From assembly GCF_002020355.1 (NCBI RefSeq), contig NZ_MPZV01000005.1:62001-126000 (forward strand): 64,000 nt of DNA, written 5' to 3'. A model generated the notes under the pieces. The model did not search any database. It was not told the DNA's origin and saw only the letters and a program-made list of their open reading frames with translations. Position numbers and translations under genes: made by a program. Every line of letters starts with the position of its first letter. Position 1 is the first letter of the stretch. The stretch is from Thioclava sediminum. GTDB taxonomy: Bacteria > Pseudomonadota > Alphaproteobacteria > Rhodobacterales > Rhodobacteraceae. Of this stretch, positions 27,295-36,443 are shown in pieces.

Positions 27295-28035
27295 TTACAG
27301 CTGCGCTGCGACCTCTTCGGGCACGTCGAAATTGGCGGTGACGGATTGCACGTCGTCATCGTCTTCGAGCGTGTCGATCAGCTTCATCAGCTTCTGGGCG
27401 GTTTCCAGATCGACCTCGGTGCGGTTCTGGGGCTTCCAGATCAGCTTGGCTTCCTCGGCCTCGCCCAGTTCTTTCTCCAGCGCGTCGGAGACATCCGAGA
27501 GGTCTTCCATCGTGCAATAGATCCAGTGGCCTTCGTCGTCGCTCTCGACGTCTTCGGCGCCCGCCTCAATGGCGGCCATCAGCACGGTCTCGGCATCGCC
27601 CACGGAGGCGGGATAGATGATCTCGCCCATCCGGTCGAACATGAAGGACACCGAGCCGGTAGTGCCCAGATTGCCGCCGTTCTTGGTGAAGGTGGAGCGC
27701 ACGTTCGACGCGGTGCGGTTGAGGTTGTCGGTCATCGCCTCGACGATCACCGCGATGCCTTCGGGGCCGTAGCCCTCGTAGCGGATCTCCGTGTAGTCAT
27801 CGCCGTCGCCCGCCTGCGATTTCTTGATCGCGCGGTCGATCACATCTTTCGGCATCGACTGGGACTTGGCCGCTTTCACGGCGAGGCGCAGGCGCGGGTT
27901 CTTCTCGGGATCGGGGTCGCCCATCTTTGCGGCGACCGTGATCTCTTTCGAGAGCTTGGAAAACATCTTCGAGCGCGCCGCATCCTGCTTGCCCTTGCGG
28001 TGCTGGATGTTGGCCCATTTTGAGTGGCCTGCCAT
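27295..28035 (-). CDS. YebC/PmpR-family protein (TACO1-like)
   Basis: 246 residues, typical length. Begins [20 protein letters not shown], the family hallmark, with [53 protein letters not shown]-type [28 protein letters not shown] and an acidic C-terminus. ATG 28035 chosen because of that conserved start; a longer frame extends upstream without homology. Proposed roles are translation of polyproline stretches or transcription control. Confidence 0.96.
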   Translation of the reverse strand: MAGHSKWANIQHRKGKQDAARSKMFSKLSKEITVAAKMGDPDPEKNPRLRLAVKAAKSQSMPKDVIDRAIKKSQAGDGDDYTEIRYEGYGPEGIAVIVEAMTDNLNRTASNVRSTFTKNGGNLGTTGSVSFMFDRMGEIIYPASVGDAETVLMAAIEAGAEDVESDDEGHWIYCTMEDLSDVSDALEKELGEAEEAKLIWKPQNRTEVDLETAQKLMKLIDTLEDDDDVQSVTANFDVPEEVAAQL

Positions 28036-28144
28036 GGGTATCTCCGTTCGGAATAGTCGCGAAATCGACCCCGTATAGTGCGCAACGGGGGGATGATTCA
28101 AGATAGATGGGTTGCGGGCGGTGCCGGGCGCCCGCCATTGCCGA

Positions 28145-28540
28145 TCAATGCGGCAGCTTGAGGACCCCGTCGGGCTGGCTGCGCGAGGGGATCGGCTCGG
28201 GCGTCTTGAAGCTCCAGCGGCGGCCTTGCGCGTCCTTCAGCGTGACCTCGGCATAGGGCTGGAAGATATTGCCGACACCGACGCCGCCGAGATAGCTCGG
28301 CTCGAACCGGGTCACCTGATAGCGCATCGGATGCGGGCACCCGGCCAGATCGCCGGTATACTGGCCCGAGATATTCGCGTGGCAGACCGTGCCGTCGATG
28401 AAGGAGACACGCATCACGGTGCCCTGAAAGGTCACCCGGTCGGGCCAGGAGGGTGCGCGGGTGCCCTGCCCCGGCACACAGGCGGCGAGCGCGAGCGGTG
28501 CGAGAAGCGACAGGGCGACGAGACGAGCGGCAAAGCGCAT
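28145..28540 (-). CDS. Lipoprotein of unknown function
   Basis: 131 residues. Signal [15 protein letters not shown] with lipobox LAAC. Mature part: [33 protein letters not shown] and a C-terminal [23 protein letters not shown], with two further Cys that could pair. It follows the SLC13 gene by 12 bp on the same strand, so it is probably co-transcribed; no recognised domain. Confidence 0.75.
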   Translation of the reverse strand: MRFAARLVALSLLAPLALAACVPGQGTRAPSWPDRVTFQGTVMRVSFIDGTVCHANISGQYTGDLAGCPHPMRYQVTRFEPSYLGGVGVGNIFQPYAEVTLKDAQGRRWSFKTPEPIPSRSQPDGVLKLPH

Positions 28541-28552
28541 GGGGGAACCTCC

Positions 28553-30331
28553 TCAGAAGGGCCAGATCAGCGGGATCAGCAGGCAGGCGGTCAACCCGGT
28601 CACGATATCCATCGGGATGCCGACGCGCAGGAAATCGGTGAACTTATAGCCACCGGGGCCATAGATCATCATGTGAGTCTGATACCCGATCGGCGTCGCG
28701 AAGGCCACCGAGGCCGAGAACATCACCGCCACCGCGAAGGGCCGCGGATCGAGCCCGAGGGCCGCGGCCAGCGAGATCGCAATCGGCGTGTAGATCACCG
28801 CCACCGCGTTATTCGACAGCAACTCGGTCATGACGAGACCGAGGAAATAGACCACGATCAGCGCGAGTTGCGGCGGCAGCATCTTCAGGAAGGGCGCCAC
28901 GCCCGAGACGATCAGCTGGACTGCGCCGGAATGCTCCAGCCCCGCGCCGACCACGAGCATCGCGAAGATCAGCGCAAGCAGGCGGCCCTCGATGAAGGTG
29001 AAGGCCTCGTCGGTATCGATGCAGCGGGTGACGAGGATGCCCGCCACCGCCACCATCGCCAGCGCGAGGATCGGGGCCACGCCAAGGGCTGCGAAGATCA
29101 CCACCGCGCCGAGCGCGCCCATGGCAAGCGGCAGATGCGAGCGACGATAGGCGCGCGCCTGCGGTTTGGACACATCCACGAGGTCCATATCGGCAGCCAG
29201 ACGCGCGATATCCTCGGGCGCGCCTTCGAGCAGGAGCGTGTCGCCCACCACCACGATCAGATCGTCTAGCTGACGCCCGATATTCTGGTTCCGGCGGTGC
29301 GCGGCCAGCGTATAGACGCCGTAGCGGCGACGCAGGCGCATGTCACCCAGACGCTGCCCGATCATCCGGCAGCCGGGCGAGATCAGCACCTCCACCGTCT
29401 CGGTCTGCACCGAGGACAGCTTGTCGACCATGCGCAGGTCGCGGTTCTTCTGCATCCCGAGAAGCTCTTCCATCTCGGAGCGCAGCACGACGCGGTCGCC
29501 CGCCATCAGCTGGACCGATGCCAGATCCCGGCGCAGCGACGCATCGCCGCGCAGAACGTCGATCACCCGCACGCCTTCGCGCTTGAACGTGTCGGTCTCC
29601 AGCACCGACTCTCCGATCAGCCCGCTTTCCTCCGGGATCGCGACCTCGGTGAAATATTTCATCTTCGGACGGTCGCCGAGCATGAAGGAGAGCGATTGCC
29701 GCTCGGGGATCAGTTTCGGCGCGAAGATCGCGAGGAACGTCCCGCCGACCAGACAGATCGCGAAGCCCAGAGGCGCGATCTCGAAGATCGTGAAGGGCTC
29801 CATCCCCCGGCCCCGCACGACGCCATCGACGAGAATGTTGGTCGAGGTGCCGATCAATGTGATCATGCCGCCCATCACCGTGACATAGCTCAGCGGCATC
29901 AAGAGCCGCGACGGCGAGAGGTTCAGCTTGCGCGCGACCTGAATGAAGACCGGGATCATCACCGCGACGACCGGCGTGTTGTTCATCACGGCGCTTGCGA
30001 ACATCGTGACCCCGAACATCAACAGCACGGTCAGCTTCGGGTTTTGGTCGATCCGCGATTCCGCATAGCGCGTCATCGCGTCGAGCGCGCCGGTGCGAAC
30101 CAGGGCGCCGACGATCAGGAACATGAAGGCGATGGTCCAGGGCGCCGGGTTCGACAGAATCGCGGCGGCGTTCTCATAGGGCACGAATCCGAAGATCAGC
30201 ATCAGGGCCGCGCCCGCCATGGCGGTGACCTCTGGCGGCCATGTCTCGCGGACGAACATGACGAACATCCACCCCACGACGAGAAGGGCCGCGACGGCGG
30301 TCTCGGTGCCGGTGAAGGGCAGTTGGATCAT
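28553..30331 (-). CDS. SLC13/DASS-family permease with RCK_C (TrkA-C) domains
   Basis: 592 residues. N-terminal membrane half (ALLVVGWMFVMFVRETWPP, FLIVGALVRTGALDA, SAVMNNTPVVAVMIPVF with the SNT-like hairpin, MITLIGTSTNILVDG), a soluble middle with two TrkA-C-like segments (residues ~205-375: ESVLETDTFKREGVRVIDVLR and DLIVVVGDTLLLEGAPEDIARL), then a second membrane half. This split layout marks the proteobacterial sulfate/dicarboxylate-type group with cytosolic regulatory domains. The ion cannot be assigned. Confidence 0.9.
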   Translation of the reverse strand: MIQLPFTGTETAVAALLVVGWMFVMFVRETWPPEVTAMAGAALMLIFGFVPYENAAAILSNPAPWTIAFMFLIVGALVRTGALDAMTRYAESRIDQNPKLTVLLMFGVTMFASAVMNNTPVVAVMIPVFIQVARKLNLSPSRLLMPLSYVTVMGGMITLIGTSTNILVDGVVRGRGMEPFTIFEIAPLGFAICLVGGTFLAIFAPKLIPERQSLSFMLGDRPKMKYFTEVAIPEESGLIGESVLETDTFKREGVRVIDVLRGDASLRRDLASVQLMAGDRVVLRSEMEELLGMQKNRDLRMVDKLSSVQTETVEVLISPGCRMIGQRLGDMRLRRRYGVYTLAAHRRNQNIGRQLDDLIVVVGDTLLLEGAPEDIARLAADMDLVDVSKPQARAYRRSHLPLAMGALGAVVIFAALGVAPILALAMVAVAGILVTRCIDTDEAFTFIEGRLLALIFAMLVVGAGLEHSGAVQLIVSGVAPFLKMLPPQLALIVVYFLGLVMTELLSNNAVAVIYTPIAISLAAALGLDPRPFAVAVMFSASVAFATPIGYQTHMMIYGPGGYKFTDFLRVGIPMDIVTGLTACLLIPLIWPF

Positions 30332-30464
30332 GTCAGGCTCTCGCGTAAGCGCATCGGCCCGATACTATCGACACGTGTTGCACGAGCAAGCGCGCTCTGC
30401 CCGCGGCAGAGGAAATTTCCACGTAACGGCATGAGGTTCGGGCAACTCGGGACGCGAACGACGC

Positions 30465-31280
30465 TCAGATTGGCACCGATTGTGCGAGCCTGCCGCCGGT
30501 GCGCACCGCTTCGCAGCGGGTCGCGCGCCCGGTCTTGTCATCGGTCTCGACATAAAAGCCGCACAGCGTCACCGGACCGCGGGCGGGCGAGAAGCGTTCT
30601 TTCGACATTCCGGTCACGAAACGGCGCATCGGTTCGGCCTTCGCCATGCCGATGACGGAATCGTAATCGCCGCACATGCCCGCATCGGAGAGGTAAGCCG
30701 TGCCCTTCTCGAGAATCTGCGCATCGCCCGTAGGCACGTGGGTATGGGTGCCCACGACGACGCTTGCGCGCCCGTCGCACCAATGGCCCATCGCCATCTT
30801 CTCCGACGTAGCCTCGCAATGCACATCCACCAGGGCTGCCTGCACCGCCCCGCCCAGCGGGTAGCGTTTCAGCTCTGCCTCGATGGCCGAGAAGGGATCG
30901 TCGAAGGCGCGTTTCATGAACACGTTGCCCAGAACCTGCGCCACCAGCACCTTGCGCCCGCGCCGGTCCTGAAACACCCGCGCGCCCTTGCCGGGCGCTT
31001 CCTTGGCGTAGTTCACGGGACGGATGATGCGCGGCTCGCTCTCGATGAAGCGCAGCATGTCCTTCTGATCGAAGGCGTGATCGCCCAGCGTCACCACATC
31101 CGCGCCCGCATCCAGCAGAAGCTTCGCATGATCACCGGTCAGCCCCATGCCGCCCGAGGCGTTCTCGCCATTGACCACAACGAAATCGAGGCGCCACTCC
31201 TCGCGAAGTTTCGGCAGGGTTTCGGTGATCGCGGCGCGGCCCGCGCGGCCCATCACATCGCCTAGAAAGAGTATCTTCAT
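30465..31280 (-). CDS. YmdB-like metallophosphoesterase (TIGR00282 type)
   Basis: 271 residues. MKILFLGDVMGRAGRAAI, VVVNGENASGGMGLT, TLGDHAFDQKDML, VDVHCEATSEKMAMG and VVGTHTHVPTGDAQI give the complete di-metal site of the YmdB group (Asp, Asn/Glu, Asn/His, His, HxH). Bacillus YmdB hydrolyses 2',3'-cAMP and affects RNA turnover. ATG 31280 was chosen on the family start; an in-frame extension to 31340 has no homology. Confidence 0.93.
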   Translation of the reverse strand: MKILFLGDVMGRAGRAAITETLPKLREEWRLDFVVVNGENASGGMGLTGDHAKLLLDAGADVVTLGDHAFDQKDMLRFIESEPRIIRPVNYAKEAPGKGARVFQDRRGRKVLVAQVLGNVFMKRAFDDPFSAIEAELKRYPLGGAVQAALVDVHCEATSEKMAMGHWCDGRASVVVGTHTHVPTGDAQILEKGTAYLSDAGMCGDYDSVIGMAKAEPMRRFVTGMSKERFSPARGPVTLCGFYVETDDKTGRATRCEAVRTGGRLAQSVPI

Positions 31281-31438
31281 GGCCCGATTAGATAGAACGC
31301 GGCGCTGGGGAGAGCAATGGGCGGCGCGCATCGCTTGCATGATGATGATGACGATTTCTCATGCAGGCGCGTCGGTTGCGGGCTTTGCTCTGCCCGGCTT
31401 GGGCCCTAGAACGGGGGCAAGGAAAACGGGAGCGCGAT

Positions 31439-33457
31439 ATGGCCGACGACGTGCAGGTGATCTTTACCCCCTCTGGCAAGCGGGGGCGCGTGGCGCGTGG
31501 CACGAGGGTGCTCGCGGCGGCGCGCAAGCTGGGGGTCGATCTCGATTCCGTCTGCGGCGGGCGCGGCGTGTGCTCGAAATGCCAATGCACGCCCTCCTTC
31601 GGGGATTTCCCGAAACTCGGCCTGCATGTGGAGCCGGACGCGGTCAGCCCGCTCAACGCGGTCGAGGAACGCTATGACCGGATTCGCGGGCTGAAACCGG
31701 GGCGGCGTCTGGGCTGTCAGACCGAGATCCTCGACGACGTGGTGATCGACGTGCCGCCCGAAAGTCAGGTCCACAAACAGGTCGTGCGCAAGGCGGCCTC
31801 AGAGCGCGTGATGGAAATGGATCCGGCGACGCGGCCCGTCTATGTCGAAGTCGCGGAACCGGATATGCACCGCCCCGAGGGCGACCTACAGCGGCTCTCG
31901 CAGGCGCTCGAAAAGCAGTGGCAGATCAAGGGCGTGCGCGCCGATCTTGATGTGCTTCGGATGCTGCAGCCCGCGCTGCGCAAGGCCGAGTGGAAGGTCA
32001 CCGTCGCGATCCACGATGCGGGAGACGGGCCGCGCGTGACCGGCATCTTCCCCGGCGTGCGCGAGGTGCCGCTCTACGGGCTGGCGATCGACCTCGGCTC
32101 GACCACGATCGCGGGGCATCTGGTCGCGCTCGATGACGGGCGGGTGCTGGCGAGCGCGGGTGTGATGAACCCGCAGATCCGCTTCGGCGAAGACCTGATG
32201 AGCCGGGTCTCCTACGTGATGATGAATCCCGGCGGCGATCAGGAAATGACCAATGCGGTGCGGGACGCGATGGGCGATCTGGCGCGGCAGCTGGCGGAAG
32301 AGGCGAAGGTCGAGACGGGTGAGATCGTCGAGGCGGTCGTGGTCTGTAACCCGGTGATGCATCACCTGCTGCTGGGCATCGACCCGGTCGAGCTGGGTCA
32401 GGCGCCCTTCGCGCTGGCTACCTCGGAAAGCCTCGAATTCGCCGCGCGCGAGATCGGCATCGAGGCCAGCCCCGGCGCACGGGCCTATATCCTGCCGCTG
32501 ATCGCGGGCCATGTCGGCGCGGACGCGGCGGCGGTGGCGCTGTCGGAGGCTCCGCAGAAGCGCGACGACCTGTCTCTGATCGTCGATGTCGGCACCAACG
32601 CCGAGATACTTCTTGGGAATAAACAACGGGTTCTGGCCTGTTCCTCACCCACCGGCCCCGCCTTCGAGGGCGCGCAGATCTCCAGCGGCCAGCGCGCCGC
32701 GCCGGGCGCCATCGAGCGCATCGAGATCGATCCCGAGACCAAGGAGCCGCGCTTCAAGATCATCGGCAACGAGCACTGGTCGACCGATCCCGAATTCGGC
32801 ACGCCGCGGATCACCGGCATCTGTGGCTCGGGCATCATCGAGGCCGTGGCCGAGATGCGGATGGCCGGGATCGTGGACACGTCAGGGCTGATCGGCTCGG
32901 CTGAGCAGGTCGGCACGCCGCGCTGCGAGCCGAACGGGCGTACCCATGAATACGTGATTTATGACGGCGGCGAGGAAGGCCCGCGCATCACCGTCACCCA
33001 AGGCGACATCCGCGCGATCCAGCTGGCGAAATCCGCGCTCTATGCGGGCGCGCGCCTCTTGATGGACGAGATGGGCGTGGACACGGTCGACCGCGTGGTG
33101 CTCGCGGGCGCGTTCGGCGCGCATATCTCGCCCAAGCACGCGATGGTGCTGGGGATGATCCCGGATGCGCCGCTCGATCACGTCACCTCGGCGGGCAACG
33201 CGGCGGGCACCGGCGCGCATATGGCGCTGTGCTCGGTGAAGGCGCGGCGCGAGATCGAGGCGCAGGTGCATCAGATCACCAAGGTCGAGACCGCGATCGA
33301 GCCGCGCTTCCAGGAGCATTTCGTCGCCGCGAACGCGCTCCCGCACGCCACCGCCCCCTTCCCCGAGTTGCGCAAGATCGCGCCGCTCCCGGAGGTCAGC
33401 TTCAACACCGGCGGATCGGGCGAGGATGGCGGACGCAGGCGCCGCAGGCGCGGCTGA
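31439..33457 (+). CDS. Iron-sulfur ASKHA-domain protein, corrinoid-protein reactivase-like (RamA/RACo type)
   Basis: 672 residues. N-terminal [2Fe-2S] ferredoxin-like domain with CGGRGVCSKCQC and a fourth Cys in LGCQTEI (~residues 40-95); a linker; then an ASKHA ATPase domain (AIDLGSTTIAGHLVALDDG, LIVDVGTNAEILLGNK, ICGSGIIEAVAEMRMAGI, VVLAGAFGAHISPKHAM). The C-terminus is Gly/Arg rich. Relatives use ATP to reduce Co(II) corrinoid proteins of methyltransferase systems. No corrinoid protein or methyltransferase is adjacent, so its partner must be elsewhere. ATG 31439 has GGGAGCG upstream. Confidence 0.9.
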   Translation: MADDVQVIFTPSGKRGRVARGTRVLAAARKLGVDLDSVCGGRGVCSKCQCTPSFGDFPKLGLHVEPDAVSPLNAVEERYDRIRGLKPGRRLGCQTEILDDVVIDVPPESQVHKQVVRKAASERVMEMDPATRPVYVEVAEPDMHRPEGDLQRLSQALEKQWQIKGVRADLDVLRMLQPALRKAEWKVTVAIHDAGDGPRVTGIFPGVREVPLYGLAIDLGSTTIAGHLVALDDGRVLASAGVMNPQIRFGEDLMSRVSYVMMNPGGDQEMTNAVRDAMGDLARQLAEEAKVETGEIVEAVVVCNPVMHHLLLGIDPVELGQAPFALATSESLEFAAREIGIEASPGARAYILPLIAGHVGADAAAVALSEAPQKRDDLSLIVDVGTNAEILLGNKQRVLACSSPTGPAFEGAQISSGQRAAPGAIERIEIDPETKEPRFKIIGNEHWSTDPEFGTPRITGICGSGIIEAVAEMRMAGIVDTSGLIGSAEQVGTPRCEPNGRTHEYVIYDGGEEGPRITVTQGDIRAIQLAKSALYAGARLLMDEMGVDTVDRVVLAGAFGAHISPKHAMVLGMIPDAPLDHVTSAGNAAGTGAHMALCSVKARREIEAQVHQITKVETAIEPRFQEHFVAANALPHATAPFPELRKIAPLPEVSFNTGGSGEDGGRRRRRRG

Positions 33458-33625
33458 GGCGGGCCCTCGGGCCTCGCCTCGGGGCGCTGCGAAACGTCCG
33501 ATTTCAGGCCGGATCAGGCTGCACACGGTTTCGTGATAAGACATAAGTGATCGGCTCGCCCCCGGCGCGCCGTAACCCTTGTGCTTTGGCGGGAACAACC
33601 GTCGCTCAACAGGGAAGGAAAACCT

Positions 33626-34186
33626 ATGTCCATGAAATTCCGCGCATTCGCCGCATCGCTCACCGCAGCTGCAACGCTGGGCCTTGCCCTGCCCGCGCTG
33701 GCAAACCCGATGGTCGGTGGCGCGAAAATGTATGAGAGCAAGCCGATCGCAGCCAACGCCTCGGCCGCTCCGAACCTCACCACGCTGGTCGCCGCGGTGA
33801 AAGCGGCGGGCCTCGTCGACACGCTGGCAGGCCCCGGCCCGTTCACCGTCTTCGCGCCGACCAACGCCGCCTTCGACAAGCTGCCCGCGGGCACCGTCGA
33901 CACTCTGGTGAAGCCGGAAAACAAGGAAATGCTTACGCATATCCTGACCTGCCACGTCGCCAAGGGCGTGATCACCGCCGAGAACATCATGGCGACCGTT
34001 CAAAAGGGCAACGGCATGGCCACGATTGAGACGCTCGGCGGCTGTAACCTGACCGCGATGGTCAAGGACGGCATGGTGATGCTGAAGGACCCGAAAGGCG
34101 ATGTCGCGACGGTTCAGACCGCCGATGTGAAGCAGAAGAACGGCATGGTCCACGTGATCGACACCGTGCTTCAGCCGAAGATGTAA
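33626..34186 (+). CDS. Secreted fasciclin (FAS1) domain protein
   Basis: 186 residues. Signal peptide MSMKFRAFAASLTAAATLGL ... PALA, then one FAS1 domain: LTTLVAAVKAAGLVDTLAG, GPFTVFAPTNAAFDKLPAGT, LTHILTCHVAKGVI, and the C-terminal NGMVHVIDTVLQPKM. AGGGAAGGAAA precedes the ATG. Small secreted FAS1 proteins are linked to adhesion or envelope matrices; the exact role is unknown. Confidence 0.92.
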   Translation: MSMKFRAFAASLTAAATLGLALPALANPMVGGAKMYESKPIAANASAAPNLTTLVAAVKAAGLVDTLAGPGPFTVFAPTNAAFDKLPAGTVDTLVKPENKEMLTHILTCHVAKGVITAENIMATVQKGNGMATIETLGGCNLTAMVKDGMVMLKDPKGDVATVQTADVKQKNGMVHVIDTVLQPKM

Positions 34187-34232
34187 ATCGACCCCGCGCC
34201 TCGTCTCCCTAATTTTCGCGCGGCGCCTGGCG

Positions 34233-34266
34233 TCCGGTGAGGTCCTCCTCACCGGGCGCTTTTTTG
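34233..34266 (+). terminator. Strong Rho-independent terminator of the FAS1 gene
   Basis: CCGGTGAGG-TCCT-CCTCACCGG perfect 9-bp stem, GCGC, then TTTTTT. It lies 46 bp after the stop codon and upstream of tRNA-Gly. Confidence 0.92.
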
Positions 34267-34340
34267 TGAGCGCACCCGAGGACGCGCGCGATCCCTCTTG
34301 ACCGTGGCTTTCGGCTGGAATACCTCTGCGCTCGCACCAT

Positions 34341-34414
34341 GCGGGTATGATGTAATGGTAGCCTGTCAGCTTCCCAAGCTGAACGCGCGGGTTCGATTCC
34401 CGCTACCCGCTCCA
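34341..34414 (+). tRNA. tRNA-Gly (CCC anticodon)
   Basis: 74 nt with encoded CCA. Acceptor GCGGGTA pairs with TACCCGC; anticodon arm TCAGC-TTCCCAA-GCTGA gives anticodon CCC; T arm GCGGG-TTCGATT-CCCGC is intact. The D arm is short (TGATGTAATGGTAGCCT). Codon bias, GC content and gene density change directly after it, so it is a plausible integration site for the island to its right. Confidence 0.95.
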
Positions 34415-34878
34415 AGCTTCCGAGATGATAAGCTGTTGTTTTGAATGCGCTATCCCCGCTCTACGGCGGAGAAGAGCTTTCGACTGCTTTGCTGACTGGG
34501 AAGCCAATTCTGGACATAAATCGACGGAAATCCCCGAAGAGTCCCGAAGAAACTCCCGAAGCGGATGGACCCCATGCGCCCGACCTACAAACCAAGAGCT
34601 GGCCAGCCTACAGTAAGCCGGTGGCGGCGTCGCTGGGTTGAGCCTACCGGCGGTCGCGATGGTCGCGGGGCTCGCTGGCGATCTGGTTCGACCCCGAGAT
34701 GACCTAGGATGCCGTGCCGACAGGTCGACGTGGCCACCGGCAGACTGTCCGTCATGCCTGCACTGACGCAGTTCTCAATTTTGGAGATATTCTTCTACGG
34801 AAAGCACCGAATTTCTTGACGTTGGCCCCTCCGAATCCAGATTTTCAATGAAGAACCAAGAAGGAGCAGTTCGGTCGC
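34415..34878. other. Gene-free junction between tRNA-Gly and island cargo
   Basis: 464 bp with no credible gene. GC and base composition differ from the core side. No intact integrase is present beside the tRNA. Short open frames here lack ribosome sites and recognisable motifs. The last 40 bp (AACCAAGAAGGAGCAG) hold the ribosome site of the MFS gene. Confidence 0.6.
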
Positions 34879-36180
34879 ATGGTGAAGAGCTTGTTCTCTC
34901 TCGGCGCCCTGTTTCTGGGTTCAGCGTTTTTGCTGTTCGCGGGTGGCGTCAATGCCTTGATCCTGCCTGTCCGCGGCGAGGCCGAAGGCTTCACGGCAGC
35001 GTCGCTCGGCCTCCTTGGGACAGGGTGGGCAATCGGCTATATCGCGGGATGCTTGCGCACGCCTGCCCTTGTGGCACGTGTCGGCCACATCAGGGCATTT
35101 GGGGCCATGTGCGCGATTGCCGCCATTGCCGTTCTTATTTCTCTCATCCTTATCACACCAAGGGTCTGGATCCCGGTGCGGGCGCTGTCCGGTTTCTGTT
35201 TTGCAGGAGCGGCAATGATCGTCGAAAGTTGGCTCAACGAGCGGACCGAGGCATCCTCGCGCGGTCGGGTGTTCGGCATCTATACGATGGTAAATCTCGC
35301 TGCGACGACGGCAGGCCAGATGGTGCTGACACTCGGGGATGCCAGCGGGTTTTTCTTCTTCGTTCTGGCCGCGATGGTTTACTGTCTGGCGCTTCTGCCG
35401 ACAGCCATAAGCGCGACAACGACCCCGCGGCCGCTTACAAAGGTCTCGCTCAATCTGCGGGGACTTTGGAAAAATTCACCCATCGCAGTCTTTGCGGTGT
35501 TGATGGTTGGTGTCTCAAATGCTTCTTTCGGAACTTTGGCCGCCGTTTATGCGGCCCGGATCGGCCTGACGCTGGGCCATATTGCGTTGTTCGCCAGCAT
35601 TCCGATTCTGGCAGGCGCTGCGATGCAAATCCCCGTCGGGATCGCCTCGGACCGTCTTGACAGAAGAAAAGTGCTGATCGGTATCACCGGCTTAGCCCTT
35701 GTTTCTGATGCGCTCTTTCTGGTCTCGGGCGCGACCACTCCAGCCGGTGTGCTTAGCCTTTCCGCTCTGTTTGGAGCGACGGTTTTTGCGATGTATCCCG
35801 TGATCGTGGCCCATGCAAACGACCATGCCGAGCCCGGAACATATATTCAGGTGAGCGGTGGTCTGTTGCTTGTGTTCGGGATCGGGTCGATCATCGGCCC
35901 TACGGTTGCCGGTATGTCGATGACCGCATTCGGGGCTCTCAGCCTGTTCGCTGTCACCGGCGCTGCACACATCCTTTTGTTTGCTTTCGCGACCTACAGG
36001 CTAAGGAATGCTCCTGCCGTCTCCAGTGAAAACAAGGTGGCGTTCCAATCCAAACCGATGGCCCGCGCTTCGACACCTGAAACGGTCGCCCTCGGTGCGG
36101 ATCAGGCCGAACTGGATGCGGACCAACCCGAAGACGCTCCCCTCCCCATGGAATTGGCGCAACAGGATCCAAGAGAATGA
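34879..36180 (+). CDS. MFS transporter (YcaD/YbfB-like)
   Basis: 433 residues, twelve hydrophobic segments. MVKSLFSLGALFLGSAFLLF starts helix 1; LLGTGWAIGYIAGCL, WIPVRALSGFCFAGAAMIVESWLNE and RGRVFGIYTMVNLAATTAGQ are family-typical for YcaD-type carriers; the second half has IPVGIASDRLDRRKVLIG, an MFS loop motif. A ~60-residue charged tail follows. AAGGAGCAG precedes the ATG. Its stop overlaps the start of a truncated antiporter gene by ATGA, evidence of an ancestral two-gene operon now broken. Confidence 0.9.
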   Translation: MVKSLFSLGALFLGSAFLLFAGGVNALILPVRGEAEGFTAASLGLLGTGWAIGYIAGCLRTPALVARVGHIRAFGAMCAIAAIAVLISLILITPRVWIPVRALSGFCFAGAAMIVESWLNERTEASSRGRVFGIYTMVNLAATTAGQMVLTLGDASGFFFFVLAAMVYCLALLPTAISATTTPRPLTKVSLNLRGLWKNSPIAVFAVLMVGVSNASFGTLAAVYAARIGLTLGHIALFASIPILAGAAMQIPVGIASDRLDRRKVLIGITGLALVSDALFLVSGATTPAGVLSLSALFGATVFAMYPVIVAHANDHAEPGTYIQVSGGLLLVFGIGSIIGPTVAGMSMTAFGALSLFAVTGAAHILLFAFATYRLRNAPAVSSENKVAFQSKPMARASTPETVALGADQAELDADQPEDAPLPMELAQQDPRE

Positions 36181-36251
36181 ACTCCGTTATTTTGGCGACT
36201 ATTGGCCTTGCAGGCCTGGTGGTCGGCGGCGAACTCCTTGTGCGCGGCGCT
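36177..36251 (+). pseudogene. 5' remnant of a YrbG-type Ca2+/Na+ antiporter gene
   Basis: MNSVILATIGLAGLVVGGEL then LVRGA is the opening of calcium/sodium (CaCA, YrbG) antiporters, starting in an ATGA overlap with the MFS stop. After about 25 codons the match ends where a dispersed repeat copy begins; the frame then stops at 36350. Only the first membrane segment remains, so it is non-functional. Confidence 0.6.
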
Positions 36252-36379
36252 GCTCCGTTCGCTCTGCATACCTTCATCCTCGAAAATGCTGCACGATGGA
36301 GGAATGGCCAGTCTCATGAAGCTGCAGCGCAGCGGTCGGACAAAGGCTGAGGGTCAGCTTTGGGCCGGGAGCAACGTGG
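36252..36379 (+). repeat. Degenerate island repeat, copy 1
   Basis: Contains AAATGCTGCACGATGGAGGA, GAAGCTGCAGCGCAGCGGTC and GGTCAGCTTTGGGCCGGGAG in this order. The same order recurs in the other copies listed at 39845, 45165, 47475, 48735, 49400, 53601(-) and 57030(-). Noncoding; it interrupts the antiporter remnant. Confidence 0.65.
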
Positions 36380-36443
36380 ATAGAGAATGACGGAGACTGG
36401 CTTTCTTGAGTGACTTCAAGCCAGATACCCCTCCTTGTCGGCC

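Noticed and set aside
34425-34641. Short frames right after tRNA-Gly, considered as integrase remnants
   Set aside because: No tyrosine-recombinase boxes can be recognised; composition does not look coding.
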